64,000 nt of DNA from Cellvibrio polysaccharolyticus (lineage in GTDB: Bacteria; Pseudomonadota; Gammaproteobacteria; Pseudomonadales; Cellvibrionaceae). The DNA is taken from the NCBI RefSeq assembly GCF_015182315.1, contig NZ_PRDL01000001.1:1-64000 (forward strand), given 5' to 3'. How positions within the stretch are numbered: the first letter of the stretch is position 1; each line of letters starts with the position of its first letter. This document shows positions 32,041 to 41,417 of the stretch, piece after piece. The notes beneath the pieces are model-generated. The model did no database searches. It saw only the letters and a list, made by a program, of their open reading frames with translations, and was not told the origin of the DNA. The position numbers and the translations under genes were made by a program.

Positions 32041-32277
32041 ATGTCCAAGGTATGTCAAGTGACCGGCAAACGCCCAATCACTGGTAACAATGTTTCTCAC
32101 GCAAAAAACCACACCAAGCGTCGTTTTTTGCCAAACCTGCATACTCACCGTTTCTGGGTTGAGGCAGAGAAGCGCTTCGTCACTCTGCGCGTTTCCGCTA
32201 AAGGTATGCGTATTATTGACAAGCGTGGCATCGACGCCGTATTGGTTGACGTTCGCGCCAACGGCGAAAAAGTTTAA
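32041..32277 (+). CDS. rpmB: 50S ribosomal protein L28
   Basis: The 78-residue product matches L28 exactly in length and pattern: MSKVCQVTGKRPITGNNVSH, then NHTKRRFLPNLHTHRFWVE. It lacks the zinc-binding cysteine pairs of the zinc-ribbon paralogue (only one Cys), so it is the zinc-independent form. It is followed by rpmG after 15 bases, as in most gammaproteobacteria. GAGG lies 9 bases before the ATG. Confidence 0.98.
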   Translation: MSKVCQVTGKRPITGNNVSHAKNHTKRRFLPNLHTHRFWVEAEKRFVTLRVSAKGMRIIDKRGIDAVLVDVRANGEKV

Positions 32278-32292
32278 TCGGGAGCAAGAATC

Positions 32293-32448
32293 ATGCGTGA
32301 TAAAATTCGTCTGAACTCCAGTGCTGGTACCGGTCATTTCTACACGACCGACAAGAACAAGCGTACCATGCCTGAGAAAATGGAAATCAAAAAGTTTGAC
32401 CCGGTTGTTCGTAAACACGTGGTCTACAAAGAAGGCAAAATCAAGTAA
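32293..32448 (+). CDS. rpmG: 50S ribosomal protein L33
   Basis: This short gene encodes 51 residues beginning MRDKIRLNSSAGTGHFYTT and ending VYKEGKIK, the standard L33. It has no cysteines, so it is the zinc-free C-minus form. GGAG lies 9 bases before the ATG. It is the second gene of the rpmBG operon and ends 22 bases before a strong terminator. Confidence 0.97.
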   Translation: MRDKIRLNSSAGTGHFYTTDKNKRTMPEKMEIKKFDPVVRKHVVYKEGKIK

Positions 32449-32470
32449 TTTGATTGCGCCTCTTTCCAAT

Positions 32471-32506
32471 AAAAAAGCCGGTCAGTGCAAACTGCCCGGC
32501 TTTTTT
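32471..32506. terminator. Bidirectional terminator after rpmG
   Basis: AAAAAAGCCGGTCAG pairs with CTGCCCGGCTTTTTT around TGCAAA with one mismatch. The A run on one side and T run on the other let it end both rpmG and the convergent NTF2-like gene. Confidence 0.9.
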
Positions 32507-32574
32507 ATTATCTGCAATTTGTGGCAGCAGCCACCCGCATTCCGAAAGGGCAATACCCCCCGACCGGCAAAGCC

Positions 32575-33051
32575 TCAAGGTGCCGTTTGGCGCTCATCGG
32601 TGCGGATTTTCATAGTCTGGGAAGATAATAACCGACATTCGCCGCCCGCTGTTTTCACATAGGTGCGCATAAACTGGTAGTGCAGCGTGCGCCAGCTTTG
32701 GCCGTCGGTATTCCATTTTTCAACCAGACTCACCCCGCTGAGCACAGCGGTGCTGTCCAGTTTGTGAATGGTCACCTCTGCCGAGCGGCGGGATTTGGGC
32801 ACTTCTGCAGGCTTGACCAGACGGTCAATAAGTTTGGATTTAGGCTCTTTATCCACCGCGAGGTTATGCACCCAGGTGTATTCCTCGGCTAACAACTGTT
32901 GCAGGAAAGCGGTGTCACCTACCCGCAAGGCCTCTTCGTAACGCAGATCGAGCTCTTGCAAGGTTTTGTTATCGAGACAGTCCGCAGCAGCGGAACCGGC
33001 CACAGAGAAGGTTGCGAGCAGTGCGGCAAGTTTCAGGGGGTTGGTGGTCAT
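32575..33051 (-). CDS. Exported NTF2-like (DUF4440/SnoaL) protein
   Basis: The 158-residue product has a signal peptide (about 1-23, cut after GSAAA) and an NTF2-like alpha+beta domain. Clues are the first helix LQELDLRYEEALRVGDTAFLQQLLAEEYTWVH and later strands with ending W-TLHYQFMRTYVK. This fold is found in many small exported proteins without a fixed activity; no catalytic residues stand out. Two cysteines flank the domain (Cys25 and the one in GGECRLL) and could form a disulfide. It stands alone downstream of trkH. Confidence 0.8.
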   Translation of the reverse strand: MTTNPLKLAALLATFSVAGSAAADCLDNKTLQELDLRYEEALRVGDTAFLQQLLAEEYTWVHNLAVDKEPKSKLIDRLVKPAEVPKSRRSAEVTIHKLDSTAVLSGVSLVEKWNTDGQSWRTLHYQFMRTYVKTAGGECRLLSSQTMKIRTDERQTAP

Positions 33052-33189
33052 GGGTCGGAACCTCGTTCGGACATAAACGTTAAATTTGTTTTTATTATTT
33101 CAATACCACCCGGGCAACAACCTGTGCCTGCCCGTCACTGCGGCAATCGATAAATATAACCAGAGCAAACTCACTGCCGCAAAGCGGTT

Positions 33190-34635
33190 TTACCGCCGCC
33201 AGAACATCGGCGTAAATAAAACCAGCAAGGTGAAAACTTCCAGCCGGCCCAGCAGCATGGCGAAACAGAGAATCCATTTGGCGGCATCGTTGATTGAACC
33301 ATAATTGGAGGCCACCTGCCCCATACCAGGCCCCAGATTGGTGATACAGGCCCCCACCGCCGAGAAAGCAGTGATCAGATCCAGACCGCTGGCCATCAGC
33401 AGCATAAACATCAGGATGTACATCACCACATACATGGCGAAGAAGCCCCACACCGCTTGCACCACCGAGTCGGATACATGGATTTTGCCAATCTTGATCG
33501 GGATAACCGCGTTGGGGTGAATCAGGCGATGAATTTCCCGCACTCCCTGTTTGTACAGCAGCAGCACCCGCACCATTTTGATACCGCCGCCGGTAGAACT
33601 CGCACAACCGCCCAGAAACGCCAGGGTAAACAGCGCGAAGGGCAGGAATGACGGCCAATGCACAAAATCCGACGCAAAGCCGGCGGTACTTAACGTAGAG
33701 GCAAGGTTAAAGAACCCGATGAAAATGGCATCACGGGTATCGTAGGTTGAGGTGGCCAGCAAGTAGCCAACTGTCACCAGACCACCAATGGTGATCCAGC
33801 TGAAATAGAAGCGAAATTCGGCATCCGCAAAGTAATAACGCAGGCTGCGCTCGCGCCAGACAAAAAAGTGCAAGGCGTAGTTGGCGCCGGAAATCAGCAT
33901 GAAAATGGAACAAATCCAGAGGATCAGCGAACTGTCAAAGTAGCGAATACTGCTGTCATGGGTGGAAAAGCCGCCGTTCGAGACGGTAGAAAATGCATGG
34001 CAGACCGCCTCGTACCAGCTCATGCCCGCCAATTTATAGGCCAGGCCACAGGCGATAGTCAGCACCAGATAAATCGCAAACAGCGCTTTGGCGGTTTCGG
34101 TAATGCGCGGGGTCAGTTTGTTATCTTTTACCGGGCCGGGCGATTCGGCGCGGTACAGCTGCATGCCACCAATGCCCAGCATCGGCAAAATAGCTACCGC
34201 GATAACGATGATGCCGATACCACCGAACCATTGCAGCTGGTGGCGGTAATAAAGGATCGAATGCGGCAATTGATCCAGCCCGCTGATGACCGTGGCGCCG
34301 GTGGTGGTAATACCGGATACCGCCTCAAAGATGGCATCGGTAAAGCTCAGTGACAAACCGCGTGACAGTAGAAATGGCAGGGAACCGAAACTGCTCAGTA
34401 CCGTCCAGAACAGCGCTGTGACCAGAAAACCATCGCGGGTGCGCAAATCAGCCTTGCTGAAACGCACCGGTAACCACAGCGCCATACCGGCAGCAAAGGT
34501 GATGCCGAAGGCCAGCAGGAAGGTCATGTAGTTGTCGTCGTGAAACCAGAGCGAGACAGGAATGGGGATCAGCAACGTCAGGCTGAACATCATCAGCAGT
34601 ACGCCGAGTACCTTGGATATGATGGCGAAATGCAT
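33190..34635 (-). CDS. trkH: Trk potassium uptake protein TrkH
   Basis: The 481-residue membrane protein (E. coli TrkH 483) forms the K+ channel subunit of the Trk system. It has four pore-like repeats; the filter segments include VSGITTTGATVISGLD, FSTVSNGGFSTHDSS, STLSTAGFASDF and VGACITNLGPGMG. I chose the ATG at 34635 (MHFAIISKVLG), since the upstream in-frame ATG at 34692 adds a charged unrelated stretch. It lies 66 bases downstream of trkA, and the two should be co-regulated. Confidence 0.96.
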   Translation of the reverse strand: MHFAIISKVLGVLLMMFSLTLLIPIPVSLWFHDDNYMTFLLAFGITFAAGMALWLPVRFSKADLRTRDGFLVTALFWTVLSSFGSLPFLLSRGLSLSFTDAIFEAVSGITTTGATVISGLDQLPHSILYYRHQLQWFGGIGIIVIAVAILPMLGIGGMQLYRAESPGPVKDNKLTPRITETAKALFAIYLVLTIACGLAYKLAGMSWYEAVCHAFSTVSNGGFSTHDSSIRYFDSSLILWICSIFMLISGANYALHFFVWRERSLRYYFADAEFRFYFSWITIGGLVTVGYLLATSTYDTRDAIFIGFFNLASTLSTAGFASDFVHWPSFLPFALFTLAFLGGCASSTGGGIKMVRVLLLYKQGVREIHRLIHPNAVIPIKIGKIHVSDSVVQAVWGFFAMYVVMYILMFMLLMASGLDLITAFSAVGACITNLGPGMGQVASNYGSINDAAKWILCFAMLLGRLEVFTLLVLFTPMFWRR

Positions 34636-34701
34636 AGCAGTAATGCTTCCCCGAAAGGTGGGGCATCGCGCCTCGTGAGCGCCAGCCCGCAAACCCTGTG
34701 A

Positions 34702-36090
34702 TCAGAAAAAGGTAAAACCGACCTGGAACAAGCGCTCGATATCGGTAATGTGTTTTTTATTGAGCAGGAACACAATGACATGGTCATTGGCCTGCACGAC
34801 CAGATCGTCGCGGGCGATAATCACCTCGCTCTCACCGGCCGCATTTTCCCGCACGATGGCGCCAATGTTGGCCCCCTCCGGCAGGTCGATATCTTCCAGC
34901 GCACGCCCCACCACTCGTGATGAACGGCTGTCACCGTGCGCCACCAGCTCTATAGCTTCTGCGGCTCCGCGACGAAGTGAGTGCACACTAACCATATCGC
35001 CTCGGCGCACATGGGTGAGCAAGCTGCCAATCGTCGTGGTTTGTGGCGAGATGGCGATATCAATGTCGCCACCCTGCACCAGATCCACGTAAGCGGGGTT
35101 ATTGATAAGCGTCATTACCTTGCGGGCGCCGAGGCGTTTGGCCAGCATGGACGACATGATGTTGGCTTCGTCATCGTTGGTCAGCGCCAGGAAGACATCG
35201 GTATCGTCGATATTTTCTTCAATCAGCAAATCCTGATCGGTGCCGCTGCCATGTAGCACAATGGCGCGCTCCAGTTGCTGGGCAAGCGCATGGCAACGGT
35301 CTTTGTTGTGTTCAATAACCCGGACGTTGTAGCGACCTTCCAGCTTTTTCGCCAGGCGCAAACCGATGTTGCCACCACCGGCGATAATAATGCGCCGGTA
35401 GGCCACTTCCAGCCGACGCAACTCGCCCATGACCGCGCGGATATCAGAGCGGCCAGCGATAAAGAAAACTTCATCATCGGCTTCGATCACCGTCGAACCG
35501 GTTGGCATAATGGCGCGATTACGGCGGTAAATAGCCGCAACCCGGGTCTCGACACGGGGCATATGCTGGCGCATGTAACGCAGCTCCTGCCCCACCAGCG
35601 GCCCGCCGTGGTAGGCCCGCACCGCTACCAGCTGGGCTTTGCCATCGGCAAAATCCAGCACTTGCAGCGCGCCCGGTTGTTCAATAAGACGGTAGATATA
35701 ATCGGAAACCAGCTGTTCCGGGCTGATCAGCACATCCACCGGAATCGCGCCCTGATCAAACAAGGCGCGGTTGTTGAGATAAGCGGTGGCGCGAACGCGG
35801 GCAATTTTTACCGGGGTGCGAAACAGTGCATTGGCCACTTGGCAGGCGATCATGTTGATCTCGTCGTGGTTGGTCACCGCAATCAGCATATCGGCATCTT
35901 CGATACCCGCCTGCACCAATACATCCGGATGCGAACCGGCACCGTGCACCACGCCAATATCGAGACGATCGCGCAGCTCGCGCAGGCGCGATTCATCGGT
36001 ATCGACAACGGTAATGTCATTGGCTTCGCTGGAGAGGTTCTCTGCCAGACTGCCGCCGACCTGACCGGCACCGAGGATAATAATTTTCAT
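34702..36090 (-). CDS. trkA: Trk potassium transporter regulatory subunit TrkA
   Basis: The 462-residue cytoplasmic protein (E. coli 458) has two RCK/KTN Rossmann domains, each starting with an NAD-binding glycine motif: IIILGAGQVGGSLAENL (about 3-19) and IIAGGGNIGLRLAKKL near residue 235. Each is followed by a TrkA_C domain. It gates TrkH in response to nucleotides. It lies 27 bases downstream of rsmB in the def-fmt-rsmB-trkA-trkH run, the usual order in Pseudomonas and E. coli relatives. Confidence 0.97.
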   Translation of the reverse strand: MKIIILGAGQVGGSLAENLSSEANDITVVDTDESRLRELRDRLDIGVVHGAGSHPDVLVQAGIEDADMLIAVTNHDEINMIACQVANALFRTPVKIARVRATAYLNNRALFDQGAIPVDVLISPEQLVSDYIYRLIEQPGALQVLDFADGKAQLVAVRAYHGGPLVGQELRYMRQHMPRVETRVAAIYRRNRAIMPTGSTVIEADDEVFFIAGRSDIRAVMGELRRLEVAYRRIIIAGGGNIGLRLAKKLEGRYNVRVIEHNKDRCHALAQQLERAIVLHGSGTDQDLLIEENIDDTDVFLALTNDDEANIMSSMLAKRLGARKVMTLINNPAYVDLVQGGDIDIAISPQTTTIGSLLTHVRRGDMVSVHSLRRGAAEAIELVAHGDSRSSRVVGRALEDIDLPEGANIGAIVRENAAGESEVIIARDDLVVQANDHVIVFLLNKKHITDIERLFQVGFTFF

Positions 36091-36117
36091 AAGCGATTAT
36101 CCAACAATCCCTTAAAT

Positions 36118-37431
36118 TCAGGCGGTTTTGGCCGGTTTGCGTAAACGGGCATAGTAAAAACCGTCATGACCTTCCGACTGTGGCAACAATTGCCGGCCAC
36201 AGGGTTGTTCAAGCCCCCAGGCAACATCAAGGCGATCACACACCACGTCCGGCTGGCGCTGCAAAAACGCCTCGACCACGCGGGTATTTTCGTCCGGCAT
36301 GATGGAACAGGTGGCATACACCAGCACGCCGTCATCAGCCAACAATGGCCAGAGCGCGTCGAGAATCTTCCCCTGCAGGGCCGCGAGGCGGGCAATGTCA
36401 TCCGCCGTGCGCAATGCCTTGATATCCGGATGGCGACGAATAATACCGGTGGCAGAACAGGGTGCATCCAGCAGAATGCGGTCAAATAACTGGCCGTCCC
36501 ACCAGGAATCCGGCTGGCTGGCATCGCCGCATTTCAATGTAGCCTCTACACCCAGGCGTTGCAGGTTTTCGGTAACGCGCTGCAAGCGACGTTCGTCACT
36601 ATCCAGCGCGGTGACTTCGCCAATGTCCGGTTGCTGCTCAAAGATATGACCGGTTTTGCCGCCGGGCGCCGCGCAGGCGTCGAGCACCCGCAAGCCAGGC
36701 TGCAACTGCAACAGCCCCGCCGCCAATTGCGCCGCTTCATCCTGCACACTGATATCGCCGGCTGCAAAACCTGGCAAGGTGCGCGGATCAACCGGCCTCT
36801 CAAGCCGGATGCCATCGTCGCTGAAGGGCGTAACAACGGCGGCGATCTCCTGCAACGTCAGGTGGTGCAAGTAGTGGTCGCGGTCAATATGCTGGCGGTT
36901 AACCCGCAAGGTAAACGGCGGATGCTGGTCGTTAACTTGCAGAATACTGGCCAGTTGCTGCGGCCAGGCGCGCTGAAATGCGCTCAACAGCCATTCGGGA
37001 TGGTTGCTTTGGTAATGGTGATCATTGGCAAGACGGGTTTCGAGATCTTCCCTCTCGCGCTGAAAGCGGCGCAATACGCCATTGATCAGGCCGGTTGCCC
37101 AGGGCTTTTTAAAGCTGCGCGCCGCTTCCACGGTTTCGCCAATGGCGGCGTGATCGGGAATGCGGGTGTGCATCAGCTGATAAATGCCCAGCAACAGCAG
37201 CGCATGCACATCGCTGTCCTTGGCGCGCATCGGCTTTTCCAGCAACAGCCCGGACAAGCGCTGCAACTGCGGATACCAGCGCATACAACCAAAGCAAAGC
37301 TCTTGCAGCAAGGCGCGATCCGCCTCCCGCACCTGGGATTGCCATACCGGCAATACACTGGATAAAGACCCTTGTTGACGCAGGATGCGACTGATCACCT
37401 GGGCTGCGGCAGCTCTTACCTGAACAATCAT
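36118..37431 (-). CDS. rsmB: 16S rRNA m5C967 methyltransferase
   Basis: RsmB (Sun/Fmu) methylates C967 of 16S rRNA. The 437-residue product has the N-terminal NusB-like RNA-binding domain (about 1-140) and the C-terminal SAM-dependent domain. Motif I is VLDACAAPGGKTGHI, motif IV DAPCSATGIIRRHPDIK and motif VI YATCSIMPDEN; the two catalytic cysteines lie in APCS and ATCS. The start overlaps the fmt stop by 4 bases, so translation is probably coupled. Confidence 0.97.
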   Translation of the reverse strand: MIVQVRAAAAQVISRILRQQGSLSSVLPVWQSQVREADRALLQELCFGCMRWYPQLQRLSGLLLEKPMRAKDSDVHALLLLGIYQLMHTRIPDHAAIGETVEAARSFKKPWATGLINGVLRRFQREREDLETRLANDHHYQSNHPEWLLSAFQRAWPQQLASILQVNDQHPPFTLRVNRQHIDRDHYLHHLTLQEIAAVVTPFSDDGIRLERPVDPRTLPGFAAGDISVQDEAAQLAAGLLQLQPGLRVLDACAAPGGKTGHIFEQQPDIGEVTALDSDERRLQRVTENLQRLGVEATLKCGDASQPDSWWDGQLFDRILLDAPCSATGIIRRHPDIKALRTADDIARLAALQGKILDALWPLLADDGVLVYATCSIMPDENTRVVEAFLQRQPDVVCDRLDVAWGLEQPCGRQLLPQSEGHDGFYYARLRKPAKTA

Positions 37432-38414
37432 TGGCCTGGCAACTCCATGGTATCGCCCGCCCGGAAGTAATCACCGTGACCACGCAACAGCTCTTCAACG
37501 GTAACAACTTTTTTGCCGGGCAGCTGCACTTCCTCTATCAACAAGGTGTGATCGGCACAGGCAACGCCGATGCCGCGCGAGGAAACTTCTACAATGGTGC
37601 CCGGTGAAGATCCGTTCGATGCAGCCAGCACACTGGCCTGAAAAATACGAATCCGCTCGTCCGCTGCACTACCCGCAAGGCGGGCATAAGCAACCGGAAC
37701 CGGATTAAAAGCGCGAACTTTGCGCGCCAGCACATCCGCTGGCAATCGCCAGTCGAGCAATGCTTCTTCTTTGGATAACTTGGCCGCGTAACAGGACAGG
37801 GCATCGTCCTGAACTTCGGCAACAGCTTGCCCCGCTTGTAATTGATCCAGCGCTTCCAGCAACGCCGGGCCACCAAGGGTCAACAAGCGGTCATGCAAGC
37901 TGCCGCCGGTGTCTTCTGGCGTAATCGGGCAGGTGCTTTTCACCAGCATGTCGCCGGTATCCAATCCCACATCCATTTGCATGATGGTCACGCCGGTCAT
38001 GTCATCGCCCGCTTCAATAGCGCGCTGGATCGGCGCCGCGCCGCGCCAGCGAGGCAACAGCGAAGCATGCACATTGATGCAACCCAAACGGGGAATGCTC
38101 AGTACCGCGGCGGGCAGTAACAAGCCGTAAGCCACCACTACCATAATGTCTGCCTGCAAGGCAGCAAGCTCGGCCTGGGCTTCGGCAGATTTCAGGGAGA
38201 GGGGTTGGTACACCGGAATGTTATGGGTGGCCGCCAGTTGTTTAACCGGGCTTGCCATCAGTTTTTTGCCACGGCCGGCCGGCCGATCCGGCTGGGAATA
38301 CACGGCAATCACCTGATGACGACTGTCGAGCAATTGCTGCAAATGATGCGCGGCGAACCCCGGGGTTCCGGCAAATACAATTCGCAGCCCATCGGTCGGT
38401 AATGAATGGGTCAT
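37428..38414 (-). CDS. fmt: Methionyl-tRNA formyltransferase
   Basis: Fmt formylates initiator Met-tRNA. The 328-residue product (E. coli 315) has the catalytic domain with IVFAGTPGFAAHHL (about 12-25), HASLLPRWRGAAPIQRAIEAGD (with the conserved Asn-His-Asp site, here CINVHASLLP and LDTGDML) and a C-terminal OB-like tRNA-binding domain. It pairs with def, 50 bases upstream, and overlaps rsmB by 4 bases. Confidence 0.97.
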   Translation of the reverse strand: MTHSLPTDGLRIVFAGTPGFAAHHLQQLLDSRHQVIAVYSQPDRPAGRGKKLMASPVKQLAATHNIPVYQPLSLKSAEAQAELAALQADIMVVVAYGLLLPAAVLSIPRLGCINVHASLLPRWRGAAPIQRAIEAGDDMTGVTIMQMDVGLDTGDMLVKSTCPITPEDTGGSLHDRLLTLGGPALLEALDQLQAGQAVAEVQDDALSCYAAKLSKEEALLDWRLPADVLARKVRAFNPVPVAYARLAGSAADERIRIFQASVLAASNGSSPGTIVEVSSRGIGVACADHTLLIEEVQLPGKKVVTVEELLRGHGDYFRAGDTMELPGQ

Positions 38415-38458
38415 GAAAAACCTTGAATATAAAAGGAAAAAGCCTGATCGGGTGTCGA

Positions 38459-38965
38459 TCAGGCTTGGGAGCGATGCTGCTTTTCGAGTTTTTTACGAAT
38501 CCGGTCGCGCTTTACCGGAGACACATAATCAACGAATAATTTGCCATTGAGGTGATCCAGCTCGTGTTGAATACACACCGCCAGCAAACCATCCGGCTCA
38601 AGGGTAAACGGCTCACCATTGCGATCCAGCGCATTGACCTGGATTCGTTTGGGGCGCGTTACCGTTTCGTAAAAACCGGGCACTGACAGACAACCTTCGT
38701 CGTATTCGTTCAGCTCGTCGTCCAGCACGGTAATTTCGGGGTTGATAAACACCAGCGGTTGCGACTTGTCTTCGCTGACATCAATAACCACCAGACGCTG
38801 GTGTACATTAATCTGCGTTGCCGCCAGACCAACACCGGGAGCGTCGTACATGGTTTCGAACATATCGTCGATTAACTGACGCAATTTATCGTCAACCACG
38901 GCGACAGGTTTTGCCTGGGTACGCAAACGTGGATCGGGAAATTCAAGTATCTCTAATATCGCCAT
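38459..38965 (-). CDS. def: Peptide deformylase
   Basis: Def removes the formyl group from nascent proteins. The 168-residue product has all three motifs: GVGLAATQ (about 45-51), EGCLSVPG with the metal ligand Cys92, and QHELDHLNG with His134, Glu135, His138. It is very close to Pseudomonas Def. I chose the ATG at 38965 (MAILEILEFPDPRLR); a TTG at 38977 in frame is less likely. It heads the minus-strand run to trkH and is divergent from the LysM-protein gene. Confidence 0.97.
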   Translation of the reverse strand: MAILEILEFPDPRLRTQAKPVAVVDDKLRQLIDDMFETMYDAPGVGLAATQINVHQRLVVIDVSEDKSQPLVFINPEITVLDDELNEYDEGCLSVPGFYETVTRPKRIQVNALDRNGEPFTLEPDGLLAVCIQHELDHLNGKLFVDYVSPVKRDRIRKKLEKQHRSQA

Positions 38966-39128
38966 AGCTTGTGACAAACTCTGGTAAAAAGGTAATAACC
39001 GCTGCTAACATGATGATCACACAGGAATTACAACGCGGATCTGGAACCGATACGGACATAATGGGGCATTATAACGTATTTACGCCATCTGCATCTCACC
39101 AGGTCGAATAACAACAGGATCGGTTGCC

Positions 39129-40160
39129 ATGAAAAAATTGCTGTTCACTGTACTTGCAGTGTGCATGTTCAGCCTGCTCAGTTGGGCAGATCAGGGACTG
39201 CTAAAAAGTGGGCACCCTGAAGAGTACACCGTAAAAAAAGGTGACACCCTCTGGGATATCTCCAATACCTTCCTGAATACCCCGTGGAAATGGCCGGAAA
39301 TCTGGCATGTTAATCCGCAAATTGAAAACCCCCACCTGATTTATCCTGGCGATGTGATTCGCCTTATTTATGTGGACGGCACACCGCGGCTTACCCTTGA
39401 GCGCACGGTAAAACTGGCACCGGGCGATTCAAAACTCAGCCCCAGCGTGCGCGTATTGCCCAACGATGAAGCCATTACTGCCATTCCTCTTGATCGCATC
39501 GACAGCTTTTTGTCCCGCAGCCGTATCGTAGCGCCCGGTGAACTGGAAGCCGCGCCTTATATTCTGGCCGGCGCAGAAAAACGCCTGGTGACCGGTGCCG
39601 GTGACCGCGCTTACGTTAAAGGGAATCTGGAAGAAGAGTCCAACTACGGGGTATTCCGTAAGGGCGATATTCTGCGCGACCCGATCACCAAAGAGGTTCT
39701 CGGTGTACACGCCCTGAGCGTGGGCATGGTCGGTGTGCGCTCCCAGCAGGACGACATCGCCACCGTTACCGTGGTTCGTACCAGTGAAGAAATTCGCCTT
39801 GGCGACCGCCTGCTGCGCAGCGAAGACCGCGCCGTCGACTCCACCTTTTACCCCAACGCCCCGGAAAATGATGTCGACGGTCTGATTCTGGCGGTAGAAG
39901 GCGGCGTCACCCAGATCGGCAAGATGAACGTGGTGATTCTTAACCGCGGTGATCGCGAAGGCCTGGCGGTCGGTAACGTGCTGGCCATCTACAAACAAGG
40001 CGAGCTGGTACGCGACCGGGTAACCGGCAAAAACGTGCAGCTGCCCGATGAGCGCGCCGGTCTGTTAATGGTTTTCCGCACCTTTGAAAAAATGAGTTTT
40101 GGCCTGGTACTGGAAGCGGACCGTCCGCTGTCTACAAACGACAAAATTCGCAACCCGTAA
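39129..40160 (+). CDS. Exported LysM-domain protein
   Basis: The 343-residue product has a signal peptide (about 1-21, ending SWA) and a LysM peptidoglycan-binding domain (EYTVKKGDTLWDISNTFLNTPWKWPEIWHVNPQIENPHLIYPGD, about 32-77, a long LysM variant). About 260 residues of beta-rich sequence without catalytic motifs follow. The same protein type lies before dprA in Pseudomonas (PA0020-like). It probably binds the cell wall in the periplasm (inference). It lies 54 bases before dprA and divergent from def. Confidence 0.9.
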   Translation: MKKLLFTVLAVCMFSLLSWADQGLLKSGHPEEYTVKKGDTLWDISNTFLNTPWKWPEIWHVNPQIENPHLIYPGDVIRLIYVDGTPRLTLERTVKLAPGDSKLSPSVRVLPNDEAITAIPLDRIDSFLSRSRIVAPGELEAAPYILAGAEKRLVTGAGDRAYVKGNLEEESNYGVFRKGDILRDPITKEVLGVHALSVGMVGVRSQQDDIATVTVVRTSEEIRLGDRLLRSEDRAVDSTFYPNAPENDVDGLILAVEGGVTQIGKMNVVILNRGDREGLAVGNVLAIYKQGELVRDRVTGKNVQLPDERAGLLMVFRTFEKMSFGLVLEADRPLSTNDKIRNP

Positions 40161-40214
40161 TTTCCGCCAACCGGCCTCACGGATTGAGGCCGACAGCAAC
40201 ACAAGGACGCGTGT

Positions 40215-41330
40215 ATGCTCTCTCACCCCAAAGCCATCCGTATTCTGCAACGCCTGCCGCAACTGGGTATTTCCCGTTTCTGGCAGTTGATGAACCGCTT
40301 TCCCTCTGCCATTGACGTGTTGCATCGCCCCGTGGCTGAACTGGCCAGCGTGATGAAACCGGCCACCCTCGATGCCTTGACGATATGGCAACAGCAACCG
40401 GACCTGCATCCGCTCAGTCGGCAAATTGATCTGGAAGATGAGTGGCTGGCGCAACAGGCGGATTGCCACCTCATCGCCTTTGACGACCCGCGCTACCCCG
40501 CCCTGTTAAAAGAAATCTCCCGACCACCACCGCTGCTGTATGTGAGAGGAAACCCGGACTGCCTTGCGCTGCCCCAGCTGGCTATTGTCGGCAGCCGCAC
40601 GCCGAGCCCGACCGGCGCGGACAACGCGTTGCAGTTCGCCCGCTTTTTGGCTGGCAATGGTTTTGTTATTACCAGCGGGCTGGCCAAAGGCATCGATGGC
40701 CAGGCACATTCGGGGGCGGTGAGCGTCAACGCTCAAACCATCGCCGTGCTGGGCACGGGCATCGATCGTGTTTATCCCTTGCAACATCGTTCACTGGCCA
40801 CACAAATTCTTGCCAACGGCGGCGCTCTGATCAGCGAATTTCCCCCCGGCACCAAGGCCGAGGCAAGTCATTTCCCCCAGCGAAATCGCATTATCAGTGG
40901 CATGAGCCAGGGCACGCTGGTGGTGGAAGCCGCAGTCAAAAGCGGCTCATTGATTACCGCCCGCATGGCGCTGGAGCAGAACCGCGAAGTGTTCGCTATT
41001 CCGGGTTCCATTCACAACCCGCTCGCCCGAGGCTGCCACCAACTGATCCGCGAAGGCGCCACGCTGGTGGAAAGCGCAGCGGATATTGTTGAACAACTGG
41101 GCGGTTTACTGGCCTGGCACCAGCAACAGAGCATCCCTGCCGATGCGCTGCCGGACATTTCCCCCTTCCAGCAACAAGTGCTGGAGCAAATGGGCTTTGA
41201 TCCGGTAGATATGGACTTGTTAATAGAGCGGCTGGATTGCGATATCGGCACCCTGGGCGCAACCCTGATAGAGCTGCAATTGCAGCAGCGGGTTGCCGAA
41301 ACGCGGGACGGTTTTTACCGGTTGAAGTAA
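40215..41330 (+). CDS. dprA: DNA-processing protein DprA
   Basis: DprA loads RecA onto incoming single-stranded DNA during natural transformation. The 371-residue product has an N-terminal helical part, the extended Rossmann fold with VGSRTPSPTGADNALQFARFL, SGLAKGIDGQAHSGAV, GTGIDRVYP, FPPGTKAEASHFPQRNRIISG and SGSLITARMALEQNREVFAIPG, and a C-terminal winged-helix domain (about 305-371). All key blocks are intact. It follows the LysM-protein gene; downstream lies a short triple repeat. Confidence 0.96.
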   Translation: MLSHPKAIRILQRLPQLGISRFWQLMNRFPSAIDVLHRPVAELASVMKPATLDALTIWQQQPDLHPLSRQIDLEDEWLAQQADCHLIAFDDPRYPALLKEISRPPPLLYVRGNPDCLALPQLAIVGSRTPSPTGADNALQFARFLAGNGFVITSGLAKGIDGQAHSGAVSVNAQTIAVLGTGIDRVYPLQHRSLATQILANGGALISEFPPGTKAEASHFPQRNRIISGMSQGTLVVEAAVKSGSLITARMALEQNREVFAIPGSIHNPLARGCHQLIREGATLVESAADIVEQLGGLLAWHQQQSIPADALPDISPFQQQVLEQMGFDPVDMDLLIERLDCDIGTLGATLIELQLQQRVAETRDGFYRLK

Positions 41331-41354
41331 AGCGGGAGCCGGTCAGGCATCAGC

Positions 41355-41405
41355 CCGACCCGGTTAACGTTCCGACCTGGTTAACTTTCCGACCCGCTTA
41401 ATTTT
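41355..41405. repeat. Three 17-base tandem repeats
   Basis: Three adjacent 17-base units (starting 41355, 41372, 41389) follow the pattern CCGACCcGgTTAAcgTT. The first two contain the palindrome GGTTAAC. The array occupies most of the 87-base gap between the convergent dprA and chemoreceptor-like genes. It could be binding sites or simple slippage; unknown. Confidence 0.85.
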
Positions 41406-41417
41406 AAGAGTGCAGCA

